Assembly: GCA_029287535.1 (NCBI GenBank)
Contig: JARFQY010000332.1
Coordinates: 1 to 45,656, forward strand
Origin: Filomicrobium sp.
GTDB lineage: Bacteria > Pseudomonadota > Alphaproteobacteria > Rhizobiales > Hyphomicrobiaceae
DNA: 45,656 nucleotides
Reading direction: 5' to 3'
Part shown: positions 1-8,368 of the stretch, in pieces
How the letters are laid out: each line of letters opens with the position of its first letter
How positions within the stretch are numbered: the first letter of the stretch is position 1
The notes under the pieces: model-generated
What the model saw: the letters and a program-made list of their open reading frames with translations, nothing else
What the model was told of the DNA's origin: nothing
Databases searched by the model: none
Position numbers and translations under genes: made by a program

Positions 1-775
1 GCTCAACCAGGCGCTTCGCCATTTCAATAACCATTTCAGACACTTGGACGTGCCGTGAGGGCGGCTCGGCGAATGTCGAAGAGATACCCTCACCCTTCCC
101 GCGGCGCTGCAAGTCGGTGACTTCTTCCGGCCGCTCGTCGATCAGCAGGACGATCAGGTAGCACTCTGGAGGGTTCGCGGTGAACGAGTGCGCACTATTC
201 TGCAACCGCACCGTCTTACCGGTGCGCGGCGGCGCCACGATGAGTCCGCGTTGTCCCTTGCCCAGCGGCGCGACGATGTCGATCACGCGCGCCGAAAAAT
301 CCTTAATCGTCGGATCCTCGATCTCCATGTTCAGCCACTCGGTCGGATAAAGCGGCGTCAGGTTATCGAAGTGGATTTTGTGTTTGGCGGCCTCCGGCTC
401 TTCGAAATTGATCTTATTGACCTTCAAGAGCGCAAAGTAACGTTCCCCTTCCTTCGGGCTGCGAATGTGTCCCTCGACGGTATCTCCGGTCCGTAGCGCG
501 AAACGCCTGATTTGAGAGGGAGAAATATAGATATCGTCGGGCCCGGGAAGATAATTGGCATCCGGCGAGCGCAGGAACCCGAAACCGTCCTGCAGCACCT
601 CAACAACCCCGGTCCCAATAATCTCGATGTCGTTTGTTGCGAGCTGTTTCAGCGTCGCAAACATCAGCTCCTGCTTGCGCATGGTGCTGGCATTTTCAAC
701 GCCTGCCTCTTCAGCAAAGCTTAAAAGCTCGGTTGGCGACTTGAGTTTCAAGTCTTCAAGCTTGATTTCGTCCAT
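1..775 (-). CDS. rho: Transcription termination factor Rho (N-terminal 258 residues; runs off the window)
   Basis: Rho is a hexameric RNA-dependent ATPase that ends transcription of untranslated RNA. The visible part has the N-terminal helical bundle (residues about 1-48), the cold-shock-like RNA-binding domain (about 50-125, with GFGFLRS and [10 protein letters not shown]), and the ATPase core starting with the P-loop APPRTGKT, whose Lys is residue 187. The family is about 420 residues, so roughly 160 C-terminal residues, including Walker B and the Q/R loops, lie beyond base 1. The ATG at 773-775 is preceded by GGAG seven bases upstream. It is the last visible gene of the leftward hemE-hemJ-rho run, 277 bases after hemJ. 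That leader is long enough for the autogenous control known for rho, though I can identify no specific attenuator. Identity is very secure. Confidence 0.97.
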   Translation of the reverse strand, partial: MDEIKLEDLKLKSPTELLSFAEEAGVENASTMRKQELMFATLKQLATNDIEIIGTGVVEVLQDGFGFLRSPDANYLPGPDDIYISPSQIRRFALRTGDTVEGHIRSPKEGERYFALLKVNKINFEEPEAAKHKIHFDNLTPLYPTEWLNMEIEDPTIKDFSARVIDIVAPLGKGQRGLIVAPPRTGKTVRLQNSAHSFTANPPECYLIVLLIDERPEEVTDLQRRGKGEGISSTFAEPPSRHVQVSEMVIEMAKRLVE

Positions 776-1052
776 CGGAAGGCTCCGGAAGGGGCAACAG
801 CGATCGTGTCAAAGGGGGCCAGAGATCGCCGGGCCAAGAGGTGGGGAAGAGTATTCTAGGAAGCGAATCTTAAACGCTGCGCGCCAGGGCACGACGTGTG
901 ATCCGAAGTCATTGGGGTGTTAGGTGCGTTGAGAAACACACCCCGCGGTACGAGCCGGTCAATAGCGACACGCCGCAACACTTCTGAGGTGTGAGCTAGC
1001 CTTATCAGAAACAATCCCGCTCGAAAAGGCCTGCGTCGTACTCAGTCCCGCG
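776..1052 (-). other. hemJ-rho intergenic region / rho leader
   Basis: A 277-base gap between the hemJ stop and the rho start with no convincing ORF. It contains one imperfect hairpin (GGGGTGT at 914-920 with ACACCCC at 938-944) that lacks a following T-tract in the leftward direction, so it is not a good intrinsic terminator. A rho promoter and untranslated leader probably lie here, but I cannot place them. Confidence 0.4.
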
Positions 1053-1589
1053 TCAAAACGGCTTGACGATCACAAGCACCACAATGGCGAACATCAAGAC
1101 CGTGGGAACCTCGTTCATCATACGCCAGTAGCGTGCGGACCTGGTATTGCGGTCTTCGGCAAACTCCCGCGTCGCGACGGAGAAAAACCCATGTACCCCC
1201 GATAGCACCAGCACCAATGCCAGTTTTGCGTGAAACCACCCCGCCGAGAACCAGCCCGCTTGATATGCCAGCCAAACCCCAAGTACCCAGGATACGATCA
1301 TGGCCGGGTTCATGATGATCGTCATCAAACGGTATTCCATGAGCTTGAAGGTCTCGGATAACTCCGAGCCGACCGCAGCTCCCGCGTGATAGACGAACAG
1401 CCGCGGCAGGTAGAGCATGCCGGCCATCCAGGCAATAATCGCAATCACATGCACGGCCTTGACCCAATCGTAAGCGTCTTCGCCGAGCAGAAAGATCACC
1501 GCAGCAGTGAGAGCGACAGTCACGCCAAGCGCGACATATGCGCGGACCGCGGGACTTCCCAGACGCCTTTCTTTGGCAATCTCCGTCAA
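1053..1589 (-). CDS. hemJ: Protoporphyrinogen IX oxidase, HemJ family
   Basis: HemJ is a membrane haem protein that oxidises protoporphyrinogen IX to protoporphyrin IX, the penultimate step of haem synthesis, in bacteria lacking HemG or HemY. The 178-residue product has about four hydrophobic helices (roughly 17-36, 45-65, 88-112 and 155-177). It carries the family signature WVKAVHVIAIIAWMAGMLYL (His47) followed by PRLFVYH. The start is a TTG at 1587-1589 that overlaps the hemE stop in the sequence TTGA, which implies translational coupling. An internal ATG near residue 57 would remove conserved helices and is unlikely. It lies between hemE and rho, as in many alphaproteobacteria, but hemH (ferrochelatase), often present here, is absent from this cluster. 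Confidence 0.93.
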   Translation of the reverse strand: MTEIAKERRLGSPAVRAYVALGVTVALTAAVIFLLGEDAYDWVKAVHVIAIIAWMAGMLYLPRLFVYHAGAAVGSELSETFKLMEYRLMTIIMNPAMIVSWVLGVWLAYQAGWFSAGWFHAKLALVLVLSGVHGFFSVATREFAEDRNTRSARYWRMMNEVPTVLMFAIVVLVIVKPF

Positions 1590-2647
1590 CCGTCGCGCCT
1601 CACAACCTCGACCAGACGCGCCACGTTCTCAGGCGGTGTCGTCTGCAAAATCCCATGTCCCAGGTTGAAGATGTATTTTCGTCCCTTCATCGCGTCGAGT
1701 ATCTCGACGACGCGTTCGTCCATCTGCTGACCGCCAGCCACGAGCAATAGCGGGTCCAGATTGCCTTGCACGACCCGGTCGGTCTTTTCCGCCAGCTCAA
1801 CCATCCCCATCACCGGCATTGCCGTATTGCAGCTCACCCCGTCAACTCCTGTCTCCTCGACGAATGCAGCGCTGAGCTGGTCAGCGCCGCGCGGGAACCC
1901 GAGAATTGGAATTTCCGGATACCGCTTGCGCAACCGCTCGACCATTACCCGAGTCGGCGCCGTCACCCAACGGGCGAATTGATCCTCCGGGAGAGAACCC
2001 GCCCAGCTGTCGAAAATCTGCAGGGCGTCGGCGCCGGCTTCGACCTGCAACGTCAGATATTCAACCGATACGTCCACCAACAAATCGATCAACGGCTTGA
2101 AGATTTGGGGCTCGCGGTAGGCCAACAGCCGGGCAGCCGCCTGATCAGGCGAACCTCGCCCGCCAACCATGTATGTGGCGACCGTCCACGGAGCACCGCA
2201 AAACCCAATCAGTGCGGTCTCATCAGGAAGATCCTGCCGCAACCGGGTCACCGTCTCCGCAACGATCGAGAATTTTTCTCCTGTCCGGTTGGCATTGAGC
2301 CGGCTCAGTCCGACGATGTCTTCAATCGGGTCCAGTCGCGGGCCTTCGCCCTCCACGAACCGAACTTCCTGACCCAGTGCGTCAGGAACCACCAGAATGT
2401 CTGAAAACAGAATGGAAGCATCAAATCCGTAGCGGCGGATCGGCTGTAGCGTGACCTCGGCAGCAAGCGCTGGCGAATAGCAAAGATCCAGAAATCCTCC
2501 GGCCTTCGCACGCGTTTGCCGGTATTCTGGAAGATAGCGCCCTGCTTGGCGCATCAACCACATTGGCGGAGGCCAAGGAGCCTCACCCGTGAACGGCTTC
2601 AAGAAGCGACGGCGGTCTGCGCGCTGGGCGAGGGACTCGAAGGGCAT
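1586..2647 (-). CDS. hemE: Uroporphyrinogen decarboxylase
   Basis: Cytoplasmic enzyme that removes the four acetate carboxyls of uroporphyrinogen III to give coproporphyrinogen III in haem synthesis. The 353-residue length is normal. Signature motifs are WLMRQAGRYLPEY (residues 30-42) and the catalytic aspartate in FSDILVVP (Asp83). I chose the ATG at 2645-2647 because it has an excellent ribosome-binding site (AAAGGAG four bases upstream). The open frame extends 34 codons further upstream but has no such site and would intrude into the putative origin. It is the first gene of a leftward hemE-hemJ-rho set, divergent from ppsR across that origin. Confidence 0.97.
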   Translation of the reverse strand: MPFESLAQRADRRRFLKPFTGEAPWPPPMWLMRQAGRYLPEYRQTRAKAGGFLDLCYSPALAAEVTLQPIRRYGFDASILFSDILVVPDALGQEVRFVEGEGPRLDPIEDIVGLSRLNANRTGEKFSIVAETVTRLRQDLPDETALIGFCGAPWTVATYMVGGRGSPDQAAARLLAYREPQIFKPLIDLLVDVSVEYLTLQVEAGADALQIFDSWAGSLPEDQFARWVTAPTRVMVERLRKRYPEIPILGFPRGADQLSAAFVEETGVDGVSCNTAMPVMGMVELAEKTDRVVQGNLDPLLLVAGGQQMDERVVEILDAMKGRKYIFNLGHGILQTTPPENVARLVEVVRRDG

Positions 2648-3061
2648 TTGTCTCCTTTCAAAACTCAAATCAGTTCTTGAAGGTTCTTTTTTCTCTTTAT
2701 TTAGGGGCGGGGACTGCGGGAATTCTTTATCTGTCCACATCAAGTCCACATGCGGCCCTTACGGGAAAACCGGACCCGCAACATCTAGCCGGTCTGCTCG
2801 TTGGAAGCCACTAGAACTAAAAACACAAATAGAAATCAGATAGTTGAAATCTTCGCAAGAAACCCGGAGCTGGTGCAAACCTGGTGATACACATTGCATG
2901 AAAGGTGATCGGACCGATATTCCCCATGAACGCAAGGACCCTCGACAAACCACCCCACCCCGCCGCAAATGTGGGTAGGCCGGTGGACAAACCGCACCCC
3001 TGTCCACGGCTGAGCACGACTGGCCTTCAACCAGCCCTTTCCCTCCAACAGCTGTCCACAT
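2648..3061. other. Putative chromosomal replication origin (oriC), hemE-ppsR gap
   Basis: This 414-base gap separates divergent hemE and ppsR, the context of the Caulobacter crescentus origin (hemE / RP001-type gene). Seen directly: five DnaA-box-like words with the core GTCCAC. These are CTGTCCACAT at 2731-2740 and again at 3052-3061, AGTCCACAT at 2743-2751, GTGGACA (inverted) at 2983-2989, and TGTCCAC at 3001-3007. Each departs from TTATCCACA at two or three positions. Two A/T-rich stretches (about 2660-2704 and 2811-2862) could serve for unwinding. No dnaA, dnaN or gyrB is nearby, as expected for this class. Function is inferred from synteny plus motifs; a strand-skew switch was not computed. 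Confidence 0.7.
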
Positions 3062-3916
3062 ATGACCGACGCTCTACCAAGCTACTACCACCTGCATCTT
3101 GTTTCCGATGCAACCGGTGAAACGTTGACGACGATCGCCAAAGCGGCGTCGGTTCAGTACGCCAACATCCGCGCGATTGAGCATGTCCATCCGCTCGTGA
3201 GAACGCCGCGCCAGCTAAGCCGCGTTTTAAAGGAGATCGAGCAGGCACCTGGCATTGTGCTGTACACGGTCGTGAACCAGGAACTGAGCGCCAGCATTGA
3301 ACAACGCTGTCTTGAGCTCAATGTCCCATGCCTGGCGGTTCTGCAGCCGATTATGCAGGTCTATGAATCCTATATCGGCGCGCCGCAAACACCGACCGTC
3401 GCCGGCCAGCATGTTCTTGATGCGGATTATTTCCGCAGGATCGATGCCCTCAACTTCACCATGCGCCACGACGACGGCATGCTCCCTGAAGATCTCAATG
3501 AGGCGGATGTGATCATTCTCGGGATCTCGAGGACGTCCAAGACGCCGACTTCAATTTATCTGGCGCAGCGTGGCTACAAGACCGCTAACGTTCCGATCGT
3601 TCCATCGATCCCGCTACCGCCGACGCTGAGCGACGAGCATTCCGCGTTCGTTGTATGTCTTGTGGCTCAGGCTGACAGGATCGCTGAAGTACGCCGAAAC
3701 CGTGCCATGGTACTCGGGGACCGCAATCTGGATACTTACGTCGATAGGGATACAATCCTTGCGGAAATTGCGCACTCGCGGCGAATTTGCGCGCGCCAGG
3801 GCTGGCCGGTGATCGATGTCACGCGCCGCTCGGTTGAGGAGACGGCGGCCACAATTATCAAACTGCTGAACGATCGTCAGACCAGCCACGCAATGACGGA
3901 AGATACCGATGGCTGA
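3062..3916 (+). CDS. ppsR: Pyruvate,phosphate dikinase (or PEP synthase) regulatory protein, DUF299 family
   Basis: Bifunctional serine/threonine kinase and Pi-dependent pyrophosphorylase that inactivates and reactivates pyruvate,phosphate dikinase (or PEP synthase) by modifying an active-site threonine. The 284-residue product has the family N-terminus (HLHLVSDATGET, residues 10-21) and the P-loop GISRTSKT at 154-161. The ATG at 3062 directly follows a DnaA-box-like word, so its leader lies inside the putative origin. The target dikinase is not in the window. It is the first gene of a rightward run in which maf overlaps it by eight bases; the same gene sits next to the origin in Caulobacter and Rickettsia. 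The exact substrate cannot be decided from sequence alone. Confidence 0.93.
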   Translation: MTDALPSYYHLHLVSDATGETLTTIAKAASVQYANIRAIEHVHPLVRTPRQLSRVLKEIEQAPGIVLYTVVNQELSASIEQRCLELNVPCLAVLQPIMQVYESYIGAPQTPTVAGQHVLDADYFRRIDALNFTMRHDDGMLPEDLNEADVIILGISRTSKTPTSIYLAQRGYKTANVPIVPSIPLPPTLSDEHSAFVVCLVAQADRIAEVRRNRAMVLGDRNLDTYVDRDTILAEIAHSRRICARQGWPVIDVTRRSVEETAATIIKLLNDRQTSHAMTEDTDG

Positions 3917-4520
3917 ACGTCAACACGTGATATTGGCGTCCGGATCTCAAACACGCTTCGAAATGCTGAAGTCCGCGGGACTGGCGTTCACGGTTGTGCC
4001 GGCGAATATCGACGAGGAGGCAATCCGTCAGGAGCTGACATCAGATGGCGAGGAGATCGACCCGGCCGGCATCGCAGAGGTTCTGGCCCGAGCCAAAGGC
4101 GAAGAGGTCAGCAAGGCCAACCCGGACAGCCTTGTGATCGCTGCCGATCAGACGCTTTCTTTGCGCGGCGAGTTGTTCACTAAGCCGGAGACTTTGAGCG
4201 AGGCACGCGACACGCTCCTGCGTTTGCGCGGAGAAGAGCACTTCTTGCACACGGCCATGGCAATCGCTGAGGATGGCGAAATAACATGGACTGACGTCGA
4301 ATCCGCGCGCCTCAAGCTACGACGGTTTTCCGACGTCTACCTAGACGAGTATCTACTGCGCGCCGGGGAGGATATATGCCAGTCGGTTGGCGCCTATCAG
4401 ATCGAGAAGCTTGGCATTCAGCTTTTCGAAGAGATCGACGGAGATTATTTCACGATCCTCGGCTTGCCCTTGTTGGCGTTGTTGGCCGAGTTGCGCCGTC
4501 GCGGCATCCTTACCGACTGA
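3909..4520 (+). CDS. maf: Maf-family nucleotide pyrophosphatase (YceF-like)
   Basis: Cytoplasmic house-cleaning enzyme that hydrolyses modified nucleoside triphosphates to monophosphates plus pyrophosphate. The 203-residue protein shows LASGSQTR (residues 9-16), the catalytic-base region AADQ (Asp80), and SVGAYQIEKLG near residue 160. The DQ dipeptide after the base resembles the YceF branch (7-methyl-GTP) more than the YhdE branch (dTTP/UTP), but I would not fix the substrate. The ATG lies inside the end of ppsR (eight-base overlap), suggesting coupled translation. aroE starts seven bases after its stop. Confidence 0.92.
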   Translation: MAERQHVILASGSQTRFEMLKSAGLAFTVVPANIDEEAIRQELTSDGEEIDPAGIAEVLARAKGEEVSKANPDSLVIAADQTLSLRGELFTKPETLSEARDTLLRLRGEEHFLHTAMAIAEDGEITWTDVESARLKLRRFSDVYLDEYLLRAGEDICQSVGAYQIEKLGIQLFEEIDGDYFTILGLPLLALLAELRRRGILTD

Positions 4521-4527
4521 TGGGTCA

Positions 4528-5367
4528 ATGCAAATGAAACATGCATGTGTGATCGGCTGGCCGATCGAACATTCCCGCTCGCCTCTAATCCACGGGCATT
4601 GGCTGGAGCGGTACAACATCGACGGTAGCTACACCAAGGTTGCCGTTCGTCCCGAGGAAACGGAAGATTTTCTGCGCGACCTGGCCGGCAAAGGCTACTC
4701 CGGCTGTAACGTCACCGTTCCATTGAAGGAGTTGGCGTTCGCTGCCGCCGACTGCCACACCCCGGAGGCTCTTGCCGTCGGCGCAGCAAATACGATCTGG
4801 CTTGAAGACGGAAAGATCCACGCAACGAATACCGACACCTATGGCTTCATGAAACACCTCGATGCCGAGGCGCCCGGCTGGGACAAGTCGGATAAACCTG
4901 TGGTTATTCTCGGCGCTGGAGGCGCGGCTCGGGCTATTTGCTTTGGATTTCAGCAGGCCGGCGTGAATGACATTGTCATCCTCAATCGGACCACTGAGCG
5001 GGCACAAAAGCTGGCCGAGGAATTACCTGGCGGGAACATCCGCGTTGCCGCCTGGGATGACCGCACCAATTGCCCCGAATGGGCCTCGGTTATCGTCAAT
5101 ACAACGACACTTGGCATGAAGGGCAGCGGAGACCTTGGGCTCGACTTCTCTTCGGCCAACCCGGACTGTGTTGTCGCAGACATCGTCTACGTGCCACTGC
5201 AAACGGATCTCCTGCAGCAGGCCCAAGCTCAAGGCCTTCGCACAGTCGATGGCCTGGGCATGCTGTTGCATCAAGCGGTTCCGGGATTCGAGCGCTGGTT
5301 CGGCGTCAGGCCGGAAGTCACCCCAGAGCTGCGGCGCGTGATACTGGACGACCTTGGAGCGAATTGA
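4528..5367 (+). CDS. aroE: Shikimate dehydrogenase
   Basis: NADP-dependent reduction of 3-dehydroshikimate to shikimate in aromatic amino acid synthesis. The 279-residue product has the substrate-binding PIEHSRSP (12-19), the catalytic pair Lys67 in NVTVPLKE and Asp103 in NTDTYGF, and the dinucleotide loop GAGGAAR (129-135). I placed the start at the ATG 4528-4530, seven bases after the maf stop; the open frame extends upstream only inside maf. A second Met codon two residues later (4534) is an equally possible start. Its stop shares one base with the coaE start (TGATG). Confidence 0.95.
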   Translation: MQMKHACVIGWPIEHSRSPLIHGHWLERYNIDGSYTKVAVRPEETEDFLRDLAGKGYSGCNVTVPLKELAFAAADCHTPEALAVGAANTIWLEDGKIHATNTDTYGFMKHLDAEAPGWDKSDKPVVILGAGGAARAICFGFQQAGVNDIVILNRTTERAQKLAEELPGGNIRVAAWDDRTNCPEWASVIVNTTTLGMKGSGDLGLDFSSANPDCVVADIVYVPLQTDLLQQAQAQGLRTVDGLGMLLHQAVPGFERWFGVRPEVTPELRRVILDDLGAN

Positions 5368-5981
5368 TGCTGATTGTTGGTCTGACCGGCTCCATCGGCA
5401 TGGGCAAGTCGACTGCGGCGGAACGGTTTGTGCACCATGGCATCGCCGTATGCGATGCCGACGCAATCGTTCATGATCTTTATCGCGGCGCGGCCGTTCC
5501 ACATATCGAAGCGGCGTTCCCGGGCACCACCGAGCAAGGTCTGGTGGATCGAAAAAAGCTGTCAGAGGCACTGCTGGCTGACCCTGAGGGTTTCGCCAAG
5601 CTCGAAGCTATCGTGCACCCGATGGTCAGGGATGTTGAACGCGGTTTCTTGCAGGCCCAGGCCGCTTGCGGCGCCGCCGTGGCAGTCCTTGAAATCCCTC
5701 TTCTTTATGAGACCGGCGCAGACGAACTGGTTGATGTCGTGGTTGTCGTCAGCACGGATGCGCAAACGCAAGCAGACCGCGTTCTTGAGCGTCCGGGTAT
5801 GACCCGTGAAAAGCTCGCCCAGCTTTTATCGCGGCAACTTCCCGACACCGAAAAGCGAGCCAGGGCGGACTACGTTGTGGAAACCGGTGGGACCATCTCG
5901 CAAAGCCAGGCGAAACTCGATTCAATCATTGAGTCACTGCGCGGCAGAACCGGAGAGGCTTATCAACGCCACTGGTCATAA
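5367..5981 (+). CDS. coaE: Dephospho-CoA kinase
   Basis: Final step of coenzyme A synthesis: ATP-dependent phosphorylation of the ribose 3'-hydroxyl of dephospho-CoA. The 204-residue protein starts directly with the P-loop GSIGMGKST (residues 8-16). It carries the expected substrate motifs CDADAIVHDLY (about 29-39) and EIPLLYETG (about 110-118), within the normal family length. The ATG overlaps the aroE TGA by one base, so translation is almost certainly coupled to aroE. dnaQ follows after 58 bases. Confidence 0.95.
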   Translation: MLIVGLTGSIGMGKSTAAERFVHHGIAVCDADAIVHDLYRGAAVPHIEAAFPGTTEQGLVDRKKLSEALLADPEGFAKLEAIVHPMVRDVERGFLQAQAACGAAVAVLEIPLLYETGADELVDVVVVVSTDAQTQADRVLERPGMTREKLAQLLSRQLPDTEKRARADYVVETGGTISQSQAKLDSIIESLRGRTGEAYQRHWS

Positions 5982-6039
5982 GACCTACTCTGTTTGGTAT
6001 CAGCTCACATGCTGCCTTCAGTTCCATTGAGGAGCCCCC

Positions 6040-6732
6040 ATGCGACGCGAAATCGTTCTCGATACCGAAACCACTGGGCTTCAGGCCGAGGGCGGAGACC
6101 GGCTTATTGAAATCGGCTGCGTTGAGTTGCTCAACCGCGTGCCGACGGGGCAGGAGTTTCATGTTTACGTGAACCCTGAACGTGACGTACCGGCGGAAGC
6201 CTCAGCCGTTCACGGGCTGACAGCCGAATTCCTGGTCGACAAACCCGTGTTCCGCAAAGTGGCGCAGCAATTTCTAGAGTTCATCGCTGATGATCACCTG
6301 GTGATTCACAACGCAAGTTTCGATGTGGGCTTCCTCAACATGGAGCTGCGGCGCGTTTCGGCACCGCTCATCAAGTCCGATCGTGTCGTCGACACCCTGC
6401 AAATCGCACGCCGCAAGCACCCCGGAGGCCCAAACACTCTCGACGCCCTGTGTAAGCGCTACGGTATCGACAACTCTAAGCGGACGAAGCACGGAGCGTT
6501 GCTCGACTCCCTTCTGCTCGCGGAAGTCTACATCGAACTGTTGGGCGAGCGGCAGGCGTCGATGCAGCTTGCCCGGGGCGGGGAGGCGGTCAGCTCGGGT
6601 GGCTCCCGCCAGGTTTCGGCGCGCCAACGTTCAAAGCCATTGCCGTCCCGCCTCAGCGAGACCGAGGAGGCCGAACATCGCGCGTTTGTTGAGTCTCTCG
6701 GCGAAAACGCTCTGTGGCTTCGCTACCTTTGA
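6040..6732 (+). CDS. dnaQ: DNA polymerase III epsilon subunit (3'-5' proofreading exonuclease)
   Basis: Proofreading subunit of the replicative polymerase core. All DEDDh exonuclease motifs are present: Exo I DTETTG (Asp8, Glu10), Exo II HNASFD (Asp95) and Exo III HGALLDSLLLAEVY (His151, Asp156). After the nuclease domain (to about residue 170) comes a flexible linker rich in Ser, Gly and Arg, then a C-terminal segment that in this family contacts the alpha subunit; the total is 230 residues. The start has a clear GAGGAG ribosome-binding site. It closes the rightward ppsR-maf-aroE-coaE-dnaQ run and converges with secB, only 28 bases apart, with no obvious terminator between them. Confidence 0.96.
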   Translation: MRREIVLDTETTGLQAEGGDRLIEIGCVELLNRVPTGQEFHVYVNPERDVPAEASAVHGLTAEFLVDKPVFRKVAQQFLEFIADDHLVIHNASFDVGFLNMELRRVSAPLIKSDRVVDTLQIARRKHPGGPNTLDALCKRYGIDNSKRTKHGALLDSLLLAEVYIELLGERQASMQLARGGEAVSSGGSRQVSARQRSKPLPSRLSETEEAEHRAFVESLGENALWLRYL

Positions 6733-6760
6733 GCATTGGCCGCCACTGAAGTCATTCAAA

Positions 6761-7267
6761 TCAGCTTGCCACGGGTGCTTCGTCGCCGCCGGCTTCCTGC
6801 TGTTTGCGCCGCATGTAAAGGCTCGCGAAATCAATCGGATCGAGCAACAACGGCGGGAATCCCCCCTCGCGCGTCAGGTCCGATGCCAGCCGCCGCAGAT
6901 AGGGAAACAATAGGGCCGGGCAGTTTATGAGCAGAAAGGGCTCAAGAGCCTCTTCAGGGATATTCTTGATCTGGAATATCCCGGCATAGACCGCTTCCAG
7001 CTGGTAGATCGTTCCGGTCTGGTTTGTGGCGTGGGCCGAGAACTCGATGGCGCTCTCGTAAAGGTCCTCCTTCATACGGCGCGCGTTGACGTTGACCTCA
7101 AGCTTCATGTTGGGATTGTCGCCGGGACCGGTCAGAAGCTTTTCGACGTTCGGGTTCTCGAACGAGAGATCCTTGATGTATTGGGCGACAACCTGCGCCT
7201 GTATCGCGGGAGCATCCCCTTCTGGAGCCACTGCTGTCGTGTCGGAGCCATTCTGATTGTCGGTCAT
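6761..7267 (-). CDS. secB: Protein-export chaperone SecB
   Basis: Homotetrameric cytoplasmic chaperone that holds preproteins unfolded and passes them to SecA. The 168-residue product has an acidic, low-complexity N-terminus and the core signature QYIKDLSFENPN (about 29-40), then VNARR near residue 60. The conserved segment FLLINCPALLFPYLRR lies near 115-130 and is followed by GGFPPLLLDPIDFASLY. It lies downstream of fxsA on the same strand (122-base gap) and converges on dnaQ. This secB/dnaQ adjacency is common near alphaproteobacterial origins. Confidence 0.96.
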   Translation of the reverse strand: MTDNQNGSDTTAVAPEGDAPAIQAQVVAQYIKDLSFENPNVEKLLTGPGDNPNMKLEVNVNARRMKEDLYESAIEFSAHATNQTGTIYQLEAVYAGIFQIKNIPEEALEPFLLINCPALLFPYLRRLASDLTREGGFPPLLLDPIDFASLYMRRKQQEAGGDEAPVAS

Positions 7268-7389
7268 AGCCAGGTTTCGTCCGTGTCAGTTGGATTGGAG
7301 CTGTGCGTCCGGCCGAATGGCCGTGCCGTGGGCTATCACACGTATCTCCCCACCGCAAACGCCCTACCGCTCGCGGCTGAGGATTCAGC

Positions 7390-7974
7390 TCAAGATCGTC
7401 GTTGATCGGCACCTTTCGGTCGGCGCTTGCCGCGGACCGTACGCTCGTCGACCCTTTCGAAGTCTCCCTCGATGATGGGTCCGCCTTCGTTCCTATGCGC
7501 CTCTCTGGGGGCACCGCCTTCGGATTCGGGATCGGTCGCGGACGGTTCATCGAACACGGAAACGTGAACCGACCCCGACTGCAATAATTTTCTCAAGGTC
7601 CATTTCGCTACCGCCATCCGTATTGACGGTATGAGGAGCAAAAAGCCAACGGCGTCGGTGAGCAGGCCCGGTGTGAGTAGGAAGGCCCCTGCGATCAGCA
7701 AGAACATGCCTTCAATGACCGGCTCGACAGGCATCCGGCCCGAGGCCAGCGCTTCCATTGCCCGCGACATGACCCCAAAGCCTTGTTGCCGGAGAAGCCA
7801 GGTCCCGATGAACGCAGTGAAAATGACAATCAGGATGGTCCACAGCCAGCCGATATACTGACCGACTTTTACCAGGATCGCGATTTCCGCGAGCGGAACG
7901 ACGATAAACAAGAGAAGAATGAGGAACGGCACGACGAAGTCCTGGTCCAGTAAGCGGTGATGAGCAGAAACCAT
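7390..7974 (-). CDS. fxsA: FxsA-family membrane protein
   Basis: Small inner-membrane protein family named for suppression of F-plasmid exclusion of phage T7 in E. coli; its cellular role is unclear. Three hydrophobic segments are visible near residues 14-34, 40-60 and 85-115, with the family-typical IVPLAEIAILV-like opening and GLLTDAVGFLLLIPS. The cytoplasmic tail is charged and ends in a basic run. The ATG at 7972-7974 lacks a strong ribosome-binding site. A GTG at 7930-7932, with AGGA upstream and placed right at the first helix, is a serious alternative. It precedes secB and is divergent from tim44. Confidence 0.88.
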   Translation of the reverse strand: MVSAHHRLLDQDFVVPFLILLLFIVVPLAEIAILVKVGQYIGWLWTILIVIFTAFIGTWLLRQQGFGVMSRAMEALASGRMPVEPVIEGMFLLIAGAFLLTPGLLTDAVGFLLLIPSIRMAVAKWTLRKLLQSGSVHVSVFDEPSATDPESEGGAPREAHRNEGGPIIEGDFERVDERTVRGKRRPKGADQRRS

Positions 7975-8368
7975 AATCGGTTCCGTTCACCCCTGTTCTA
8001 TGGTGATCGATCTAGTCTGTCTGCAAAGATGAAGGGTCCGATGCCACCAATGCTGACAAGTCTGTTGGATTCGCCTGCCTTGTGTCTTAAGTTGGGAGTG
8101 CGGCACATGAACAAGCGGGCTGTTACAACGAGGCCAGTTCGGCGGTCAAAGGCTCTGTCAGGCTATATATCTGGTGGGTCCGGCTGTTTTGTGGTGAACA
8201 TTGCCGCTGGCATGACTAAGTACACAGACAAGGTTGGTGTGGCGAAGAACGTTCGCCGTCACTAAATCTACGCAAGTCAGGGACAGTCTGCGGCAACCTG
8301 GTTTCGCCACCGCATATCGTCACCAACGACTAAAAGGTTGTCACGAGAGGCCAACTGGTACACGCGAA
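7975..8368. other. fxsA-tim44 divergent intergenic region
   Basis: A 394-base gap between divergent genes, expected to hold both promoters. A rightward open frame of 102 codons crosses it (7957-8265), but it has no ribosome-binding site, overlaps the fxsA start and has no recognisable protein character, so I do not call it. I find no convincing -35/-10 pair, terminator or repeat. Confidence 0.4.

Noticed and set aside
914-944. Hairpin in the hemJ-rho gap as a terminator
   Set aside because: Short stem, long loop and no T-tract in the leftward direction.
7957-8265. 102-codon rightward frame in the fxsA-tim44 gap
   Set aside because: Overlaps the fxsA start, no ribosome-binding site, no recognisable features.
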